A stretch of DNA of 64,000 nucleotides from an uncultured Robinsoniella sp. (lineage in GTDB: Bacteria > Bacillota > Clostridia > Lachnospirales > Lachnospiraceae), in assembly GCA_900540475.1 (NCBI GenBank), contig UQGG01000021.1, forward strand, positions 60,831 through 124,830, written 5' to 3'. The notes beneath the pieces were generated by a model. That model saw only the letters and a program-made list of their open reading frames with translations, was not told where the DNA came from and made no database searches. Positions 60,766 to 64,000 of the stretch are shown here, one piece after another (position 1 is the first letter of the stretch; the number at the start of each line of letters is the position of its first letter). The translations under genes were made by a program, and so were the position numbers.

Positions 60766-61365
60766 TTATGCTTCTGTATATGGAGCCAGAGACAATCTGA
60801 TAAAATAACCTTTGTCATGTTTGCATACCGGACACATGGGAGGAACACTTTCCCCTTCGTATACATACCCGCAGTTCAGGCACATCCATCCGGTTTTAAC
60901 ATCGGAAACAAAAAGCTTGTTTTCTTCCAGTAACTTTGCAAATTTTCCAAAACGGTCTCCATGTATTTTTTCAATTCCTGCGATACCATCAAAAGAGGCT
61001 GCTACCTTCAGGAATCCTTCTTCTCTTGCCTTGTCCGCAAATGCTTTGTAGATCGGATCATGCTCTTCGTATTCATTATGCTGCGCCGCGTATAACAGCT
61101 GAACCACATCATCATACAAATCTATCGGATAGCCCCCATCAATTTCAATGGTTTCTCCAGCCAGTTCCTTTAAATGACCATAAAAGATCTCCGCATGCTC
61201 TTTTTCCTGATTCGCCGTAAAAGTAAAAATCGCTTCTATGACCTGCAGGTTCTGCTTTTTTGCTTCCGATGCGGCAAATGTATACCGGTTACGCGCCTGA
61301 CTCTCCCCAGCAAATGCACGCATAAGATTCTCTTTTGTTTCACTTGTTTTAAAATCCACTGCCAT
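60766..61365 (-). CDS. rbr: Rubrerythrin
   Basis: 199 residues from the ATG at 61365 (GGAG upstream). A ferritin-like diiron domain shows AFAGESQARNRY, ANQEKEHAEIF and GIEKIHGDRF ligands; a C-terminal rubredoxin domain has WMCLNCGYVY and MCPVCKH, the four Fe ligands. Rubrerythrin reduces peroxide in anaerobes using electrons from rubredoxin or NADH systems. Upstream is an IR CATAACC/GGTTATG (61395-61424); a PerR box was not found. Confidence 0.95.
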   Translation of the reverse strand: MAVDFKTSETKENLMRAFAGESQARNRYTFAASEAKKQNLQVIEAIFTFTANQEKEHAEIFYGHLKELAGETIEIDGGYPIDLYDDVVQLLYAAQHNEYEEHDPIYKAFADKAREEGFLKVAASFDGIAGIEKIHGDRFGKFAKLLEENKLFVSDVKTGWMCLNCGYVYEGESVPPMCPVCKHDKGYFIRLSLAPYTEA

Positions 61366-61394
61366 AATCACTACTCCAATCTTATCAATCATTC

Positions 61395-61424
61395 CATAAC
61401 CAGAATATTCCGATCCGGGTTATG
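61395..61424 (-). promoter_or_regulatory. Inverted repeat upstream of rubrerythrin
   Basis: CATAACC (61395-61401) and GGTTATG (61418-61424), 16 bp apart, lie 30-59 bp before the rbr start. Could be an operator or a leader hairpin. Confidence 0.35.
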
Positions 61425-61503
61425 CCTTTAGTATGCTCTTACGGCAGAGTTTTATTCCAATAACTGTAAAATTTTCCATTTCTTTTTTAATTCTTTGGTG
61501 CTG

Positions 61504-62232
61504 TTAAAATTTATTTTTCACCAGCAGCTTTACATGCACAACAGTCAGGATCAAACAGTAAATACTAAAAACAGCCAGCGTCTGCAGCACCATCCCGCCT
61601 GCATAATAGTCTTCATTCACAAACCTTTTCACAAACTCTGCAACAGGCGGAAATAACCACATAAAGTACCTGGTTACCGGATACTCCTCCATAAGCCCCA
61701 TTTTCACAATCCCCATTAACATATATAAAAATGTAATCAGGGCTGCCGCCTTTCGGTTATGCATGATTCTGGTATGCAGAAAAGCACCTGTAATGCCTCC
61801 CGTATACGCTGCCAGGATATGTAAAACCAATGCATTTAAAATATCTGTAACTGTTATCATTCTGTTAAATATAGCAAAATGATTTACGGCATTCTGAAAG
61901 ACCGGGAAAAGTACGGCAAAAAGGCTGACCAATATGCCAATGCCGGCAAGACAGCCCAGATTGACCAGATAATACCTGGTTTCACTTTGTACCTTCAATA
62001 TCAGGATCTGTTCCTGGACAGGGCTCTTCAATTCGTTAAAGGTCCATCCGATCCAGGTCATGATCCATATCACAAATACCATAGACATGGTGTATCCTTC
62101 CAGCACACCTAATGGTGCAAAGGTATAAGCAAAGCCCATGTACATTGCCATTACAAGAAACGGCAGAATGTATTTGTTTGATTTTTTATAAGTTTCAAAT
62201 ATGTATTGAAATAACACTCTATTCTTGTACAT
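61504..62232 (-). CDS. ABC transporter membrane protein, partner of the downstream-coded ATPase
   Basis: 242 residues with six hydrophobic segments; no family signature that I can name. Its start overlaps the end of the ATPase gene by 14 nt, so it is almost certainly the permease of this pair. Small two-gene exporters of this shape are common in Firmicutes and may export peptides, lantibiotics or drugs, but this is inference. Confidence 0.75.
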   Translation of the reverse strand: MYKNRVLFQYIFETYKKSNKYILPFLVMAMYMGFAYTFAPLGVLEGYTMSMVFVIWIMTWIGWTFNELKSPVQEQILILKVQSETRYYLVNLGCLAGIGILVSLFAVLFPVFQNAVNHFAIFNRMITVTDILNALVLHILAAYTGGITGAFLHTRIMHNRKAAALITFLYMLMGIVKMGLMEEYPVTRYFMWLFPPVAEFVKRFVNEDYYAGGMVLQTLAVFSIYCLILTVVHVKLLVKNKF

Positions 62233-63058
62233 TCTGCATCTCCCTCAATTGATATCCTGCATGAAGCATCATTTTGATAATCGGATTACTGTTTTCCGAT
62301 GACGAACGGATTTTAATATGGAAGCTGTTTATTTCCACCATATCTGCCGCCTCTTCCACTTCCTTTGGCAGTACTTCGGCACCGGACTCCGGTTCAAATA
62401 TCAGAACATTATATTCCTGTAAAAAGGTATCTTCTAATACCGCCTGTTTTAAGTGCCCGTCTTTTATTTCATAGACGATATCAGCAAGCCGGTTAATTAA
62501 TTTCTTCTCATGGCAGGACATGACCACAGCTCCGCCGTCTTTCACATATTCCTGTATCATAGCCATAAAAATGTTCTGGGACTCCACATCCTGCCCCGAC
62601 AGCGGTTCATCCATCAGTAGGATATCTGCCTTGGTAAGAAGCGCCTGAATCACTGCCGTCTTCTGAAGAGTCCCCTTAGACAGGTATTTCATTGGCTTGT
62701 CCGCCATAGACTCCATAAAAAATGTTTTCAGCAGATCACTGCCCCGTTCTTTTGCCTCTTCCTTCGTCAGCCCTTCCAGCATCCCCATGCTCACCACATA
62801 TTCTCTTGCCGTAAAATCTGATTTTGGAAACCGCTCCGGAATATAGGTAATTCTCCATTTTTTATGATGGATAATTTCTCCGCCTGACACCGTTGTCAAA
62901 AGTGCAATCATCCGAAGCAGTGTGCTTTTCCCGCACCCGTTATGCCCTACTAAAGCAATTGTCTTTCCTTTTTCCACGGAAAAGTTAATATCTTCTAATA
63001 TCCGGTCTTTTCCAAAGTTCTTAGATACACCGATCACATCAATTAATTGCTCCGCCAT
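62219..63058 (-). CDS. ABC transporter ATPase
   Basis: 279 residues from the ATG at 63058 (GAGGGG upstream). Walker A VGHNGCGKSTLL, signature LSKGTLQKTAVIQALL (a degenerate variant of LSGGQ), Walker B ILLMDEPLSGQD and His-loop SCHEK. C-terminal extension of about 60 residues. A CcmA/drug-exporter type ATPase. It overlaps its membrane partner gene by 14 nt. Confidence 0.9.
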   Translation of the reverse strand: MAEQLIDVIGVSKNFGKDRILEDINFSVEKGKTIALVGHNGCGKSTLLRMIALLTTVSGGEIIHHKKWRITYIPERFPKSDFTAREYVVSMGMLEGLTKEEAKERGSDLLKTFFMESMADKPMKYLSKGTLQKTAVIQALLTKADILLMDEPLSGQDVESQNIFMAMIQEYVKDGGAVVMSCHEKKLINRLADIVYEIKDGHLKQAVLEDTFLQEYNVLIFEPESGAEVLPKEVEEAADMVEINSFHIKIRSSSENSNPIIKMMLHAGYQLREMQNVQE

Positions 63059-63157
63059 TTCAATCCCCTCTTTCCCCATTGGCTTTCGTTTCTCTCAGCG
63101 AACTTCTGATCTGGTAAATGCTTCTGTCACGTAAATACTTCTAACTCTACATGAAAA

Positions 63158-63191
63158 CTTAGGGGAAGCCTTATAAAAAGCTTCCCCTAAG
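63158..63191 (-). terminator. Terminator of yjdF
   Basis: CTTAGGGGAAGC and GCTTCCCCTAAG form a perfect 12-bp stem; on the minus strand it is followed by TTTTC. A weak dispersed-repeat copy (GCGTGTTTAAATTT) follows at 63190. Confidence 0.85.
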
Positions 63192-63242
63192 CGCGTGTTT
63201 AAATTTACGTTTCATCGGCGGTGCGCCGCACACCCGCTCCAT

Positions 63243-63662
63243 CTACCTGCCTTTATGTTTCTCTTTTTTCTTTTGCTGGTGAATTAAAAACTGGCGTCTC
63301 TTTTCTTCTTCTCTCTGTTCCCTGCTCTTAACGCTTCGCTCCTGCTTCAACAGCTCATGCTGACGCTGCAATGCCTGCTGCGCCTTAGTTCCAACCCCAT
63401 TTTCTTCCACCGCTTTTTTTGCCTGCTTTTGAATGCGCTTAAAGTTGACCCTGCGCTCCTGATGCACCTGAGATTTTACCGGAGGGCTGAATTTCAGCCG
63501 GTTCCAATTCTCCTGATACCATTCGTTTACTTCGTAGTCCTTTGGTTCCGTGCCAAAGGTTACTTTGGAAACTTCATATCCCTGCTCTCCCAGGCGTTCA
63601 AATATGCCAACCCAAAAAGGCGGCTCGAAAAAAATAGTAAGACTGGTCGTTACTTTGTACAT
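63243..63662 (-). CDS. yjdF: YjdF family protein (DUF2992)
   Basis: 139 residues, the usual length. The N-terminal half is compact and aromatic-rich (TIFFEPPFWVGIFER, EWYQENWNRLKFS); the C-terminal third is a lysine/glutamine-rich charged helix. YjdF is a small protein of unknown function in Firmicutes. In B. subtilis its gene is preceded by a riboswitch that binds azaaromatic compounds, so it may help the cell handle toxic ring compounds. AAAGGAGG precedes the ATG and can be sequestered by a complementary stretch in the leader. Confidence 0.85.
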   Translation of the reverse strand: MYKVTTSLTIFFEPPFWVGIFERLGEQGYEVSKVTFGTEPKDYEVNEWYQENWNRLKFSPPVKSQVHQERRVNFKRIQKQAKKAVEENGVGTKAQQALQRQHELLKQERSVKSREQREEEKRRQFLIHQQKKKEKHKGR

Positions 63663-63809
63663 ATTAAATTCCTCCTTTAATTTAAACGGAACAAAGAACG
63701 GACAACCAAAGGAGGCAGGTTACTGACAGAATTCTATATTCTGCGCCCGGACTACCAACCGGGCTGTGTTTTTATCTTTATTTTGAAATGTATTGCTTAC
63801 TAGTTACAT
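63663..63809 (-). promoter_or_regulatory. Structured yjdF leader, candidate yjdF-class riboswitch
   Basis: The 147-nt leader folds into GCCCGG/CCGGGC, and CCTCCTTT (AAAGGAGG on the plus strand, 63708-63715) is the exact complement of the ribosome site AAAGGAGG (63671-63678 read on the minus strand). This anti-ribosome-site arrangement and the position upstream of yjdF fit translational control by the yjdF riboswitch. I could not check the consensus. Confidence 0.5.
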
Positions 63810-63815
63810 AATGCT

Positions 63816-63844
63816 ATAGTAGCTTTTTTTGAAATTTTTGTCAA
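63816..63844 (-). promoter_or_regulatory. yjdF promoter
   Basis: On the minus strand consensus TTGACA (63839-63844), 17-bp spacer, TACTAT (63816-63821). Confidence 0.75.
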
Positions 63845-63915
63845 GTCAGGAGAAACACCTGTTCATGGATGAAACCTTCTTTCTAAAAATTCTGGGAGAA
63901 ATACCAGAAACTCCC

Positions 63916-63944
63916 TTGACATTTTTGTTCTATCGCGGTAGAAT
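63916..63944 (+). promoter_or_regulatory. Promoter reading out of the window
   Basis: TTGACA (63916-63921), 17-bp spacer, TAGAAT (63939-63944). The gene it drives lies beyond the right end. Nothing else is visible in 63845-64000. Confidence 0.65.
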
Positions 63945-64000
63945 TTCCTGTCTTTGACAGTTGGAAAGCAATAAAAGTCTCTTACGCCCCATAAACAGGG

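Overview
The window looks like chromosomal DNA of a spore-forming, anaerobic Firmicute, most likely a gut Lachnospiraceae. The reasons are the sporulation and germination genes (spoIIR, a gerA/gerB/gerC-type operon, a SipL-like coat morphogenesis protein), rubrerythrin, strong AGGAGG ribosome binding sites, TTGACA/TATAAT promoters and a large number of FtsX-type ABC transporters with two-component systems. I cannot name the genus. Most genes are on the minus strand. No tRNA, rRNA, CRISPR array or insertion sequence was seen.

Layout. 1-6.3 kb: a purine nucleoside salvage operon on the minus strand (purine nucleoside phosphorylase, BMP-type lipoprotein, ABC ATPase, two permeases, start of an amidohydrolase). 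6.3-10.4 kb: spoIIR and a spore germinant receptor operon whose C subunit is short. 10.5-17.8 kb: GntR regulator, ispE, sipL, a PrcB-like lipoprotein and a p-aminobenzoate operon (pabA, pabB, HAD phosphatase, pabC). 18-20.6 kb: malQ and a plsC-type acyltransferase on the plus strand. 20.7-22.1 kb: a retron, with a reverse transcriptase and an upstream non-coding RNA bounded by an 11-bp inverted repeat, but no visible effector. 22.1-28.2 kb: a two-component system plus MacB-like ABC exporter with a recognisable four-repeat operator and an unusually structured leader. 28.3-30 kb: two linked genes of unknown function. 30-35.4 kb: a cluster with a homologue of monomethylamine methyltransferase MtmB that lacks pyrrolysine, a purine-type permease and an 87-residue protein, divergent from adenine deaminase. 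35.5-41 kb: a 1531-residue secreted papain-like protease and an aldo/keto reductase. 41.2-47.4 kb: cell-wall genes (murF, ddl, an L,D-transpeptidase), an aspartate aminotransferase and a small metalloprotease. 47.4-51.7 kb: aldehyde dehydrogenase, a MATE transporter and serine acetyltransferase. 51.8-56.8 kb: a second two-component/ABC exporter module. 56.9-63.7 kb: MATE transporter, Cu/Zn superoxide dismutase-like protein, nicotinamidase-like hydrolase, PHP phosphoesterase, rubrerythrin, a small ABC transporter and yjdF with a regulated leader.

The most interesting items are the orphan retron (20.7-22.0 kb) and the non-pyrrolysine MtmB homologue with its permease (30.0-33.5 kb), which shares a divergent promoter region with adenine deaminase. 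Several regulatory structures also stand out: a sigma-E-like promoter placed so that its transcript escapes a ribosome-site-sequestering hairpin before sipL, an 11-bp-period operator for a response regulator, a CsoR-like palindrome in another regulator's promoter, and a dispersed intergenic repeat (core GAGCNTGTTTGAAAATT) found at five clear and several weaker sites. All calls are by reading; no database search was possible.
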